Of a stretch of DNA of 64,000 bases, positions 42,845 through 57,087 are shown one piece after another; position 1 is the stretch's first letter, and the number at the start of each line of letters is the position of its first letter. The position numbers and the translations under genes were made by a program. Origin of the DNA: Gongronella butleri (lineage: Eukaryota > Mucoromycota > Mucoromycetes > Mucorales > Cunninghamellaceae). The notes under the pieces were generated by a model. That model saw only the letters and a list, made by a program, of their open reading frames with translations, was not told the origin of the DNA and ran no database searches. Location of the stretch: the NCBI GenBank assembly GCA_025201375.1, contig JAIWZP010000008.1:620001-684000 (forward strand). The letters are read 5' to 3'.

Positions 42845-45800
42845 CTACGTCTGCAGCTTCTCCATCGCATCCACCATGTCCGTCCTGTCCGCGTCCTTGA
42901 GCGCGACCAGTGCGTCGTGCAACGACTTGCCAGAATCTAAAAATAAGAATAGAAAAGGCAAAGAGTGTGAATTGGCGGCCAATTGCCATTTGAATCGGCA
43001 AAACTCACGGTCGATAGAGCTGAGAAAGCGCACAAGCTCTTTGCATAGATCATAGTCATCCTTGTCCATCGCTTTTTGCAGCAGGCGGATGATATCCTAG
43101 AGAAGAAACAGCAAACATGGTCAGCAAAAGGCCCCCAAGGCGCCTCATCGGAGGGAAAACTTACTTTGCTGCCCGTGGTTTGCGGCTGCATTGTCTGGAG
43201 AATGATCAAGTACGATGTCGCCGTGCGCAGTCGGCCATCCATCAGGCACATCTACAAGAATGAAAACGGCGAAATGAGATAAAAATTGTCTTTTTCGCGT
43301 GTTTTTACCTCAAAAAGCTCGCGTGGCTGGCCAACCGACGAGAACAAATGGTCCCAGAGAGCGACTTCCGTCTTTCGCGCGCAGCTGACAATGACATCCA
43401 ATGCGTGCGGGAATTGGTCAAGGAAGCGGATCACGCTGGGAAGAATCGCACCGCCAACTAAGGAAAATAAAGAAATTAGCACTGATACGACGGGTTTCGG
43501 AGAACAGGGGAGAAGGGGAGAGAGAGCCAGAGCATACCTTCTTCTGTAGGGGTCGCCTCGGCTTCCTCCTCGAGCACATTGTGCAGCAGGATTTCAAGAG
43601 CATGGCTAAAATAGACAAGGCGCTCATACGAACGCGCAAGGACTACGGCATCCTCATCCAGCTGATGCCGCAGCAGGTACCGCACCAGATGGTGTAAAAA
43701 CAAATGGGTCTAAAATGGAAGAATTGACAGAGAATGAGCAAAAGGTCGCTTCGTTTCTCATTTTCAGTTTACCTTTGTGTTGGTCTTGTAAATCAAAAAG
43801 CCCAAAGACTCGCGGAACACCACATTCTGCTCTATACCAACAATGACACCCTTGTCCAGCAGGATTGCTAAAAAAAAACCAAGAGAAAAAAAGATACGCG
43901 TCAAAATATCATCTTCTCTCTCTTTCTCTCGCTCTCTCATACCATGTGGATAAAAGTCGAGGGGGATAAAGACGCCACTGTCTTGGAGATGAGCGAGATC
44001 AGTCTGCCAGCGGGACTCGCCCTCAATTTCCAGCCAGGCCTGTGAATGTGGCGACGACGGCTCAATGCCAATATGGTAGCCGAGCGAGTACGCCTTGCCC
44101 GTGTACGACGGTCGCCGCTGGTGACCTGCAAAGAATCCGCCATTCGGCGACGTGGGCGTCGTCGGCTCGCTTTCCAGGAACGCGTCACGCCCAAATGAGT
44201 GGAATCCATACCCATCGCCGCGAAGCACGTTTGTAAACACCTTTACAATGAAAAAAAAAGTAAGTACATGATACAGGAATGTGAAGGGCAACGCAACACA
44301 TCTTGATCCGCTTGTTTTACCTTGACACCCTTGCCATTGATCGCCCAAATGGACGTCAGCATGTTGCTAACGCTTTTCTGCCCGATCCAGTAGCATTCAA
44401 CTTGATCCATCAGGGTCTGCAGGTCGTACGTCATCTGTCCACTGCCAATGTCGCGGTCCTGGAGTCCAAGATCATCTTCATCGTGCTAAATGAAGTAAAA
44501 AAAGGTGAATTTACGCACGCGACGCGTTTTGTTTCCACGTACCTGGAATTTTGGCGCGAGCATCAGCAACTTGCCATCGACAAGCAGCAGCACATTGGCA
44601 TGAATCACGTCATCCAGTGAATGAAGCGCGTCTAAAGGACAAAAAACAAAAAAATAAAAGCAAAAAAGGCGCATTACGCGTGAGAAACCCCACTATTTTC
44701 CTCCATCCCCTCCTTTTAGTTACCGCCGCAATCGCCATGGAAAAGGCTAACACCCCGCACGCGAGCAGCGCGTGCCACGACACCCGAGAGTGTCATTTGG
44801 CGCACAAAATCAAGTGACGCGGTGCCTGGCTTGCCCTCGACATAGTGCAGCGCGTAGATGTTCAGATGGTTCTCCAGTGTATACACTAGTACAAACGACC
44901 CGCAGATGGTGATGTAGATCGGCATCGAATGCAGCGGCTCAACGTGCAGCCGCGATCCTTGATCCAAATTGATGTCGCGCGAGTAAAGGTGTAGCTAGAC
45001 GTGAAAATCGCGTAAGACGACGCGCTTTTCTATTTTTTTTTCTCATCCACTTGGCCAGAAACTTACCTCGTACGTCTTTTGCGGCGCGTCCAGGACTTCA
45101 CACGCGGCAATGAGCACTTGCTTGTGCCACACCATGCCGCCGCGCACAATGAAGCGCTGCTCTTGCTGCTGATTGCCAAACAATTTCCACCTTTGCGAAA
45201 GCACATTGAAATGCGCCAGCCCGCGCCGACCGGCAATCGCGATATACTTGCCGTCAGGGCTGATGGACGTGTACTAGAGGAGAAAAAGCAAAAAAGATCA
45301 GCCCGGGCTCGTTTTTCTTTCGTTTTTCATTTTTTTTTTTTTTTTTTTTTTTTACGCGAATGGGCCAATGGTCCGTGATGTAAATGGTCGGGTAAAGGAT
45401 ATTTGTCCATGTAATGGCATCAGGGTCGATTGAATTGGTATTGTTGTCGGTGTAATCGCCGGCGTGGTTGTAAAGCAACAGTCTATCGTCCAATTGCAGC
45501 AAAGCGCGGCGCGCATTGTTCTAATTGAAGTATAAATAGCATGAGAATCCTCGTTTCATCCGCTGGGGATGGCGATCCTGGTGGAAAATGAAGAAAGGGG
45601 GCTGGCACGTACATGATCGTGAAATGACGTCAATGATGATTTGGCAAAGGGCAGCGTGTGCAGATAAATCGTCTCGCGCAAGTCTTGTGACAAAATAAAG
45701 AGCTGATGGCTACCTGGACCCCAAAACTAGAAAAAAAATAAATGAGACAAAAACGGTTTTTTTTAAGGAAGGATCATTTAAGAGCCTTACCATGTCATTG

Positions 45801-46121
45801 ACTTGATGAATGTAGGCATCATGGATGCCTGCCAGCGACTCTTTGGAATCCACAAGGTTTTCAACCTCGTTGGTGGAGCATAGCATTGCGCCATACACGC
45901 TCCAGACGACAAGTCCACCCTGGCCGGCGTATCCGGCCGATAGCGCGTATCCATCCAGCGTCCACGCGAGGCATCGCACGCCGCCTTGTGTCGCGCTGCT
46001 GCCGTTCGTGTTGTGATGCGCGTCAAACAGCGGTGTCGACCCGGGAGATTGCATCTGATGGCTCAGTGTCGGCGTCGAGGTATAATTGTGGATGTTATAT
46101 ACATAGATGGCGCCACTAGAA

Positions 46122-46188
<67 letters not shown>

Positions 46189-47616
46189 CTCGTCAGACGC
46201 GGACATGGAGCCAATGCTCATGATTATTACCTCTTTGTGCCAACGGCAATCAAGGAAAATTTGGCATTGACGGCTACACACGTCGCTGGATCAATGGACG
46301 ACGAGTCATCGCCGTGAAAACAGCAACCTGTCCACCGCGCGGGCTCTGTGAACGATGGCGCAGCTGGCGACGTTGAGGTGGATGACGCGCTGGATTCAGA
46401 CTACAAGAAAAATAAACGAAAAGAAGTGTGAGTGGTTTGAAAAATAGGCCCATTTGCGCACTTGCCTTGACAGAGCTCTTGCTGTCGCGCCGCGGCATCA
46501 CGTTTTGGATAAAGTAGGCGCGACCCTTGGACGAAATCCACATGGAAACGTTCATCCATTTGTCATAGTGGATTTGTGCAATGTTTTCTAACAAAAATGC
46601 CCACATCAGCCATTTCGCCGTGCCCCTTCTATTTTTCCTTACCATCATCGTCTAACAGGATGCCGAGGCGATGCTGTAGAGACGTCTGTGTGGAGTTGGC
46701 CTGCTGTGGATTCCAGGAAATGCACTGAATCGCCGGTGGCTTCCGTGTGGCGATGATCAGTGTATCGTCTGTGCACGCGCCACTGGTGATGGCAAAAAAA
46801 AAAAAATTGAAATGAGCTACATTCTGCTGCATAATGCGGGCCCATGGGGGGCCGAGGGCTGAGGAAGCGGCACAATGCGCGATTTCTTACCATGTGACGC
46901 CCGCGTCGACACGAATGGCAAGGCGAAACTTGATCAGTTTGGTGTAGATGCCCTTGCCTTCGCCAGGGCCGGACACCTGCGTGTGTTGGTGCGAAGGGAA
47001 ATCGAATTCAAACGAGCGGTGATCGTATGCCATGATCATGTACAGCAACAAGTAATTTTTGTCGGTCTAAAAATGCGAAAAAAAAAGCAAGGTGCGACGC
47101 GACAATCAAATAAGAAACGCATGGTTTCGCTGGCCACGCTTGCCTCGTTTTCCGCGCGTTTCTTACCAAAATGACAAATGCAGACGAGTCAGGTTTCCAT
47201 AAAATCGACTGATTGTTACCAAAATCCTCAATGTGCTTATCGGATCGCTTGACAAACGATAAAATCGTCAATGGCTGTAACGCGGCGCGTGACACACGTC
47301 ATAAAAAAAAAAAGAGAAACGATAAACAGCGCGTGAGTGCCCAAAATGGCTTGAAATGTAAAAAATGGCGGCTTTATGCCAAAAAAACACGAGCTTTTAC
47401 CTTTGAAGACCATAGATAGGTGGCGTTGAACGTGCAAGTGAGGAAGAACGAGGCGTGTGGGGAAGACTGCATGGAGATGATGCGTGTAGACGAGGCAAAT
47501 GACGGTGGTGATGCTGCGTTTGGCGTGTGTTGCACCGTCTCCTTGGCCGTTGAGATCACCGCTGCAAGCGTGCTCGTCAGCGAAAGCTCATTGGCAATAC
47601 CGTTGGCCCAATACAT
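42845..47616 (-). CDS. RIC1: RIC1, subunit of the Ric1-Rgp1 guanine exchange factor for Rab6/Ypt6
   Basis: With Rgp1, this protein activates Ypt6/Rab6 at the Golgi for endosome-to-Golgi traffic. Twenty exons join in frame to 1082 aa: 47616-47401, 47274-47167, 47066-46891, 46782-46643, 46587-46466, 46400-46231, 46115-45791, 45726-45613, 45520-45356, 45273-45067, 44994-44724, 44631-44543, 44485-44321, 44240-43943, 43867-43773, 43709-43538, 43457-43309, 43251-43165, 43096-43009 and 42936-42845. The N-terminal half is beta-propeller-like (GGVRCLAWTLDGYALSAGY, YTSISPDGKYIAIAGRRGL). The C-terminal RIC1 domain has LLDKGVIVGIEQNVVFRES, THLFLHHLVRYLLRHQL and FLDQFPHALDVIVSCARKTE. The intron after exon 5 uses a GC donor (AAG-GCAAGT). 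One intron holds a 62-nt A/T tract. NR2C2AP starts only 171 bp away in the opposite direction. Confidence 0.94.
46125..46186. repeat. 62-nt homopolymer A (sense T) in a RIC1 intron
   Basis: An uninterrupted run of 62 A on the plus strand. On the RIC1 sense strand it is a T run ending 8 nt before the acceptor AG of exon 7. It is the longest homopolymer in the window, and assembly length may be inexact. Confidence 0.9.
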
Positions 47617-47787
47617 TGCAACACAAGGCAAGAAAAAAGCGAAAAAAGAAAAAAAAAGCGAGACAAAGAAGTAAAAAAGACAAAAGAAAGGGGTCCGTCC
47701 GCCTTTTTTGAACCCAAATTGAATCGCCACCACCTTCAATGGGCCCCCTTTCTTTCTTTTTTTTTCATTTACTCAGTCTTTTCTATC
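47617..47787. promoter_or_regulatory. 171-bp bidirectional promoter of RIC1 and NR2C2AP
   Basis: Only 171 bp separate the two outward-reading start codons. The left part is A-rich (GAAAAAAGAAAAAAAAAGCG) and the right part T-rich, so each gene reads away from a run of T on its own sense strand. No clear TATA box is visible. Confidence 0.7.
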
Positions 47788-48361
47788 ATGGCCAGCCTCA
47801 TTGGTCCTGACACTCGTATAAAGTAAGCAATTGAAGCAAAAATCAGGGGCATTTTAGCGCAATGACTCATATGAGTTGCCCTGACAACCACCACTTTAAA
47901 GGGTCAGCTCCGTGCTTAATCGCGACACAACCAGCTACGGCAAGCAGCACCTCATCGACGGCTCGCCAGAGACCTGCTGGAACTCGGAACAAGTAAAAGA
48001 CAAGGAAACAGCAACACCGACCGGGGCGTATACTGATTTTTTTTTGTCTTTTTAGGGTATGCCTCAGCACGTCCTGCTCGACTTTGGCGCGCCCGTCGTC
48101 GTGGAGCACCTGGATCTGACGTTCCAGGGCGGCTTTGTCGGCAAAAAATGCGTGGCCTTGGGTAGCACGGCCACACAGCCCAACGACTACACCATTCCGC
48201 TCGCTACTTTTTATCCGCAGGACATCAATTCCGAGCAGTCTTTTCCCGTGGCCATAGCCAGTCCCATCCAGCGCCTCAAGCTCATTTTTGAGGAAAGCAC
48301 CGACTTTTACGGACGCATCACCTTGTACAAACTAGATATCCGAGGCTCGCAACAGCCATAG
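47788..48361 (+). CDS. NR2C2AP: NR2C2AP-like protein (discoidin/galactose-binding fold)
   Basis: Small single-domain protein of the nuclear receptor 2C2-associated protein (TRA16) family, with an F5/8 type C-like beta sandwich. Its role in fungi is unknown. Three exons, 47788-47822, 47902-47992 and 48056-48361, give 143 aa, the family's usual size. The motifs RVSSVLNR..-like (here KVSSVLNRDTTSYGKQHLID), SPETCWNSEQG, LDLTFQGGFVGKK and FYPQDINSEQSFPV match, as does RLKLIFEESTDFYGRITLY near the end. No signal peptide is present. Sharing a promoter with RIC1 does not by itself imply a shared function. Confidence 0.93.
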
Positions 48362-48828
48362 AATAGAAAATAAACAAAAAAAAATCAGCGGTCGCCATCT
48401 GAGCCGATCTGAACGAAATTGATCTCGCTGGAGAGCGATGTGCGAGGGCGTGACCAGATCCCTGCCCGAGTGCTTCGTCAAACAGCTTGCACGCAAACAA
48501 AATACGGCAAGATCAAAGCCGTCGTAAAGTTTAAATGGATTTAAACTGCAACAAACTTTCCAAGGCCGGCAGATCGTGCGTAAAAAAAAGGTGCACGGTT
48601 TGTTGATGCACAGGATTAAAAGAATTTCGTCAAGATTCGACGCGAATTAACCGAGTAACTCGAGATGTTTTGCGAAATCTCCCATTTTCGCCATTTGCTC
48701 GCCAACCATCTGACCAACACTGATTTTGAGAGCATTTCGAAATGATATTTCTATGCGTTTGTTTTCAAAAAATCTTCAAACCTAAAGTTCATCTAACCGT
48801 TGCCCACATTAGTCCAACAAATGTCGTT
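48362..48828. other. Intergenic, no gene seen
   Basis: Spacer after NR2C2AP with no coding signal. It leads into a truncated family A repeat. Confidence 0.5.
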
Positions 48829-49190
48829 ATTTTCACAAATTTAACGTTGGCTCTCGAAATACATTGTGGATTGCCGTGAACATGGCATGGCTATTAGAAA
48901 GAGACACGCTCGGGAGCTGCTTTCTGATTGTTTTCTCGACCGATGAAAAACATTTGCACGCTTGCAAAAATCGATCAAGCGTTGCCTGGATTTATTTTCA
49001 AATTTAATTTTCTCGACAGCTGGAAAAACAACCACCCGTGCTTTTAATGCATCGAACGCAGCTGCTGAATCTCCATCGAAAGAAACAAGTTTCACCCGTG
49101 GATGGCCAAAACTCGCAGAGAAAATCCACTTTTTCTACAAAATCTCTACGTATCACGTATCATAATTTTTTTTTTCTGGAGGCACCATAT
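48829..49190 (+). repeat. Dispersed repeat family A, copy A3, internally deleted
   Basis: Matches A1 from TTTCACAAATTTA (about 6327) through the TTCTCGAC..CTGGAAAA block to the AAGTTTCA block. It then jumps to the TTTTCTGGAGGCAC block near A1 7400. About 750 bp of the A1 sequence are therefore missing, including the transposon insertion point. Confidence 0.75.
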
Positions 49191-49463
49191 GCTGCCGGCA
49201 TTAAAATGACAGCACGCGTTAGCGTCGGTTCACGCTTCACGGACGGCGCGTAAAATATGATGAGATTTTTCATATCGTTTCTTTTTTTTGAATTTTGGGC
49301 GAACAAGAAGATAAAAAATGGATGGACGACGTTGATTGAAGGTCTGTTGAAATTACGCGCAAAGGATTCAGGGCGGATCAAAAAAAAAAAAAAAAAACGC
49401 AAAATGATTGCGACCTTTATTGATTCCAATTGATGCGTGCAAAAGGTGGCAGGATTTTTTTGT

Positions 49464-51956
<2,493 letters not shown>

Positions 51957-53159
51957 GTGAGAATCCTCTTAAAATGCAAGAAAGTAGACAAGAAAGAAAA
52001 AAAAAGGACGAGTGGGCGTGTGTAGACAAGGCGCCATTTCTTTGTCCCAGGCATTGTGCACAATTCAGATCCCGCCTCCCTGGCTCAAATCACCTGATTC
52101 CATTGCGGCACGCTTCACAACATAAAGCACAATCCCTTGTGCTGAACGCGATTTGTTTCTTTTTTTATTTTATCATCATCAGCGAGCCTCTTCCACGGCA
52201 TTTACGGCTTCAATGGTTCTATTCAAAGCCATTGAGCCTCGTGCGGTTAAAAATCTTCTGCTGGCTACAGAAAACCCAATTTAAATTCTTAAGGCGCGGG
52301 CTGCATGACTGATTGACGCGCTACCCCTGGCCAAAAGATGTTGCAGTCACGTTTCCACGAATAAAAAAAATCGAATGTGCCAATACAAAAGGCAGTTGAG
52401 CTCAAAGCACCCAGTTTTTTATTGCGGCAAGGACTAGGTTTCGTTGATTTCTTTATGGGATCGTTTCTTTTGCTGCATCAGAACCCCCTATTTTGTGATT
52501 TGCTGCAGCTGGTCTTCCTTGAGGGTTCTCAATCTCTTGCTACCGTACTTTAAGTTGTGGAAGAGACTATTTGCTCTTATTGCTTCATTGGCGTTCGGTT
52601 TGCTTGATTTATCGCTCTTTTGTGCATTGGGATGTTCAAAAAGCCTTATCTTTTCATTTTGGTGACATTGGTGGTCGCGCACGTTTGCGACACCTTGGGG
52701 TTGCGCAACATGAGCCCATGACAATTCAGAGAAAGCAAACAAATTCTAGATATCTTGGGGTTTCAGGTCCTTTTGCTACAATAACTCGACAGCGCCGAGC
52801 CTTTCAACAGCTTGATTCACCATCCCACCTTCATGATTGTACGACTGGCCAGGTAAATTCATGCAACAGCAGCGTCAATGGGCCATGTGACGCGACAAAA
52901 GAGGAATTCGAAGCTTCTTGGAAGCAAGTGGGGATTTTTAAAAAGCGAATTCTCGATGGCGCGTGCGCAGCTGGCCGACAATCACTTTTAGGATGTTGGG
53001 GGAGGCAAGCTTGAATCACATGTGGACGCGATCAGAACATGATCCACACTGATTTTGTCACCGATTTGAATCTCCGACGTCAAAGCATTTGTAAAACCAG
53101 CAGGGACGAGCCCCTGGCTCCACCTTGCTCACCCCTTCTTCCTTTTAGATCTCGCCACT
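51957..53159. promoter_or_regulatory. Divergent region of SNF1 and the YchF-type GTPase gene
   Basis: 1.2 kb between start codons. An open frame at 52571-53014 (+) has no recognisable domain, begins in low-complexity hydrophobic sequence and shows no splice context, so it is not called a gene. Confidence 0.5.
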
Positions 53160-55024
53160 ATGTTCCGCCGGTGCCTGTCGACGTCTTTACCACGCTACGC
53201 AAAGAAAACAAAGAAATCCAAAAAAGCAACAGAGACGGACGAGCCTGTTTTGCTCGGACGTCCTTCCAACAACCTGCGCATGGGCATCATTGGCCTGCCC
53301 AATATTGGCAAGTCGTCCCTGTTCAACGTCCTGACGGACAGCGCTGTCCCCAGCGAGAATTACCCCTTTTGCACCATTGGTAATGGCCATTTCCATGTGA
53401 TTTACTTGTCGCATTGAAATATATTGCTCTTTTTATTATTTTATTTTAATGCAGATCCATCGGAAGCGGTCGTGCAGGTGCCTGACCAGCGGTTCGACTG
53501 GCTTGTCAATGCGTACAAACCCAAAAAGGTGACACCCGCTTATGTAAGTGCCCACCAATTTTCGTGGAATCGCATCAATTCACCCATTTTTCTCGTTTGA
53601 AATGTTGAAATTGTAGCTGACCGTGATGGACATTGCAGGTAAAAAAAAAAAAAAATGGAAACGCGGCGAATTGGCACGCGTTGTTTATCGATTTTTATAC
53701 GTGCTGACGCGCTATTTTTTCTTTTTACTTTTTATTTTGGCAGGCCTCGTGCGCGGTGCGTCCAAAGGCGAGGGTCTTGGGAACGCGTTTCTAAGCAATG
53801 TGGCGTCCGTGGACGGCTTGTACCACGTTGTGCGCGCGTTTGAGAACGACGACATCACGCACGTGGAAAACACAGTGGATCCCGTGCGCGACATGGAGAT
53901 TATTGAGGACGAGCTGCAAATCAAGGACGAGGAGACAATTGAGCGCGAGATTGGCACGTTGGCGCGCTCGTCAAAGCACAAGGCCGCGGGCACCGAGATC
54001 AAAGATCGGCTCAAAGTGGTCGAGGCCGTCGGCGACTATCTTGCCAAGGGCAAAAACGTGCGCAATGGCATCTGGACGCACGATCAGGCCGCCGTCATCA
54101 ACACGCTGCATCTGCTCTCTGCCAAGCCAATGGTCTATCTTTGCAATATCAGCCAGGACGACTATCTCAATGGCACCACTAATGCCTATGTCAAGGACGT
54201 TGTTGCCTGGGTCAACGACAAGAATCCAGGCTCGCTCGTCATGCCCCTGTCGGTCATTCACGAAGCTCAGGTAAGAAAAAGAAAAAGAAAAAGAAAATAG
54301 AAAATGGAAAAATTGCAAAAGACGCAAAAAAAAATTGTAGAATGCAGCTCACCTAGTTTTCCATTGGGGTAATTTTCTGTAGGTGGCAGCCAAGACGACG
54401 GATGCCGCGCAGCCGTCGATGATGCAGGACGTGATTTTGGCAGGCTATCAAGCACTGCAGCTGCAACAATTCTTCACATGTGGCCCTGATGAGGTGCGCG
54501 CTTGGTCGGTGCGCCGCTACTCCAAGGCGCCGCAGGCGGCGGGCGTCATCCAGTAAGCTCGTTGAAAAAAAAAGAAACGCAACACAATAGAGGCTCATTT
54601 TGATTTTTGTTTTTCTTTACAAAAGCACCGATTTTGAGCGAGGCTTCATTTCGGCAGATATCATCAAGTTTGACGATCTGGCCGAATTATCCTCAGAGGC
54701 GCAGGTGCGCCAGGCCGGCAAGTGTGCGCAAAAGGGCAAAGACTACGTGATGCAAGACGGCGACATTGCTTACTTTAAGGTAAACTAACGTTCGAACCCG
54801 GATGCGACCGTGTTTGGTCACTCTGTGGCGTGTTTCCACGCGCATGGACGAGCATGGACGCGCTTTGACACGCTTTGACGCGCTTTTGGGCAGAGTCTAA
54901 CGCTTTTTTTTTTTTTTTTTTACATTCATTGTCTTTTTTTTTATCTCCCCCCCATCTTGTTGCATTGTAGTTCAATGGTAAGACGATTGAAAGTGGAATG
55001 AATAGTCGTGTGGAAAAAAAGTGA
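53160..55024 (+). CDS. YchF/OLA1-type P-loop GTPase/ATPase, probably mitochondrial paralogue
   Basis: Obg-family P-loop NTPase of the YchF/OLA1 branch; such proteins bind ribosomes and affect stress responses. Seven exons, 53160-53379, 53455-53543, 53617-53638, 53744-54270, 54383-54552, 54626-54779 and 54971-55024, give 411 aa. [20 protein letters not shown] is basic and Ser-rich, with no acidic residues for 25 positions, like a mitochondrial presequence. G1 is [12 protein letters not shown], the switch is NYPFCTIDPSEA, G3 is [20 protein letters not shown], and NISQDD stands at the G4 position where OLA1 proteins have NxSE. The TGS end reads [12 protein letters not shown], then HTDFERGFI and [10 protein letters not shown]. 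Exon 3 is just 22 nt and carries the G3 motif. It converges with the RING ligase, 96 bp between stops. Confidence 0.93.
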
Positions 55025-55120
55025 CAAGAAATGGTGACAAATGATCTTTTTTAAATAGTGACCGGGAAGAAGAAATAGAATACAGGGCATTTTAAATAGA
55101 AAAAAAAATAATAGAATACA

Positions 55121-57087
55121 TCATTTTGGCACGTCGTCAGAACCAGGCGCAGCCTTGGATTCCGTATGTGTCGCGTCGTGGTCGCTTGGCGCGGTCTGTT
55201 GATCGTGTTTTTTCGTGTCGAGGGCAACAATGGCTGTTTGTGCTTGTTTGTCAGATGCATTTTCCACTGTGTGACTCGAAGAGCTGCTGTTGCGTCGTTT
55301 AGGCTCGGGGGACGCCGCGGTGCTTGGCACGGGCGTGTCTGGCTCAGCTGGCGCTTGCATAGGGTCATTGTTCGGCATGCTGGTGGTGCTGCTTGGGCGT
55401 GGCTCCTCGTGGATGGATGACGCCCTGCTGCTGTTCCTGCTTGGGCTCTTTGCGACTCGGACGGAGGTGTTGGGGCTCGGACTGGTGCTGGTGTGGCTAC
55501 TGCTGCTGGCAACAGGCTCTTTGGGCAGCTCTTTTTCCACAATGATGACCGCGGCAGCTGCAGCGCCGGCCAATGGCGCGTTTGTGGCGGCGGGAGCGGG
55601 CACGGACGCGGTGGACGAGTGGGTAAGGCATGATTCGTGTGTCGATGTGCTTGGTATCATATCCGGTTGCGCGCGGATGGCGTTGTTTTCGTCGGCAGCA
55701 GCATGAGCGGAATCACGCAATTCTTCAGGCATGCAATTAAATTTGCAAACGGGGCAGAGCGTCGACTTGCGCAAGAGCCAGGGATCTGGCAAAAAAATAA
55801 AAATAAAAAAGAACAAAGAAAAAGAAAAAAACAGGAAAAAATAGAAAAAAAATAGAAAAAAAAGAAAAGAAATCGCGTGTCAGGGATCTTTGCTGCGTTT
55901 TCATCGTTGATTCTTACCAATACAATCCTCGCAAAAGCCATGGCCGCAAGGAAGGAGTCTGACCTTTGTTTCTGGCTCATAATCGTCGAGGCAGATAGCA
56001 CAGCTTGCATTTCTGACGTCCTGCTCCGAGTACGGGATGACGGGGAACGATTTGACGACCTCCTCGGGCAGCGGTTTCTTTTTCCGGCGTTGCAGCATGA
56101 TGGCGTTGCGCTCCTCGAGCATTTGATCGTATTCGCGCTGGTCGCGGCGCTGGCGGATGCGCCACCAGCGGAAAAAGATGAGCAGAGCCGCCAATGCGAC
56201 CAAAAAGACGGCACCCAAGGCAATGACCCACGAAAGATACACACTGGAGCCTGAGCCTGAGCTGGAAGAATCGAGAAGAATCACGGCATACGCGTAGTAA
56301 AATGGCAACGATGGGCTCTGGTAGCTGGCCAGGCCAGCGTAGAGCACATTGATCAGCCATTGGCCGAAATCATTCGAGACATAATAAATATTGAGGCGCG
56401 TGGGACCTGAGGGAGGCAGGTCATTGTCTTGCATGAAGCTGATATTGGACGAAGTGGGCAAAGGGGACGCATAGGCGGGGACCGACCATGACATGCCGCT
56501 CATGTCGGTCAAATTGAAAGTCGGCTGTGATGGAGCTGTCGTGTTGTCGTAGAGCAAAATCGATACGACGCTGAGATTCGCGTTCAGGGACAAAGCATTC
56601 ACATTGGCAAGCTTTTGTGACCACAAACACCCGCCGCGCTGCACCAATGCCAATTTTCGCATTCCTTGGAGAATGGGCTTGCTATTAAACGTGCCATTGT
56701 TCAATCCCGATGCCGTCATATTGCCGTCGCACGCTTGCCCAAAGTCGAAAAGGGGCAGCTTAAAAAGAAAGAAAAAAAAAAAAGAAAAAATAATGAGCCA
56801 TGGCGCGTCTTTGATGTAATCACCGTCCCTCTCCCCTGAATGCCTCCATCCTCCCCTTCTTCTCTTACTGCTTTCAAGTTGTAGTCAGAGTGGAGAATAC
56901 TCGTGACGATATCATTGGCATACGCCGTCTGGAAATAGAGCGACTGTGCGAGAACGCTGGCTGCTGAGCCAGGGGGCGCCGACGCATTGGCAAACGTGGC
57001 ATTAATCTGGCCAAACGACGGATTAGATATCGTTTGTGCAAGAGCAGCCGGGATGCACAGCCAGACAAGCAGCTGGCCAGCCTTCAT
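55121..57087 (-). CDS. PA-domain transmembrane RING-H2 E3 ubiquitin ligase
   Basis: Membrane ubiquitin ligase of the protease-associated/TM/RING type (RNF13/RMR-like), expected in endosome or vacuole membranes. Three exons, 57087-56869, 56758-55918 and 55785-55121, give 574 aa. A signal peptide (KAGQLLVWLCIPAALA) is followed by a luminal PA-like domain with several N-glycosylation sequons (LALVQRGGCLWSQK is its hallmark). One transmembrane helix (WVIALGAVFLVALAALLIFF) and a basic helix come next. The RING-H2 reads CAICLDDYE, then LLPCGHGFCEDC and LCPVCK. The last ~200 residues are a disordered Ser/Thr/Pro tail. Intron 2 falls inside the RING. The substrate is unknown. Confidence 0.93.

Noticed and set aside
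52571..53014. 147-codon open frame (+) upstream of the YchF gene
   Set aside because: No domain, no homologous repeat copy and no splice context; treated as chance.
54785..54800. TTCGAACCC inside a YchF-gene intron, resembling a tRNA T-arm
   Set aside because: No cloverleaf around it; it lies in a confirmed short intron.
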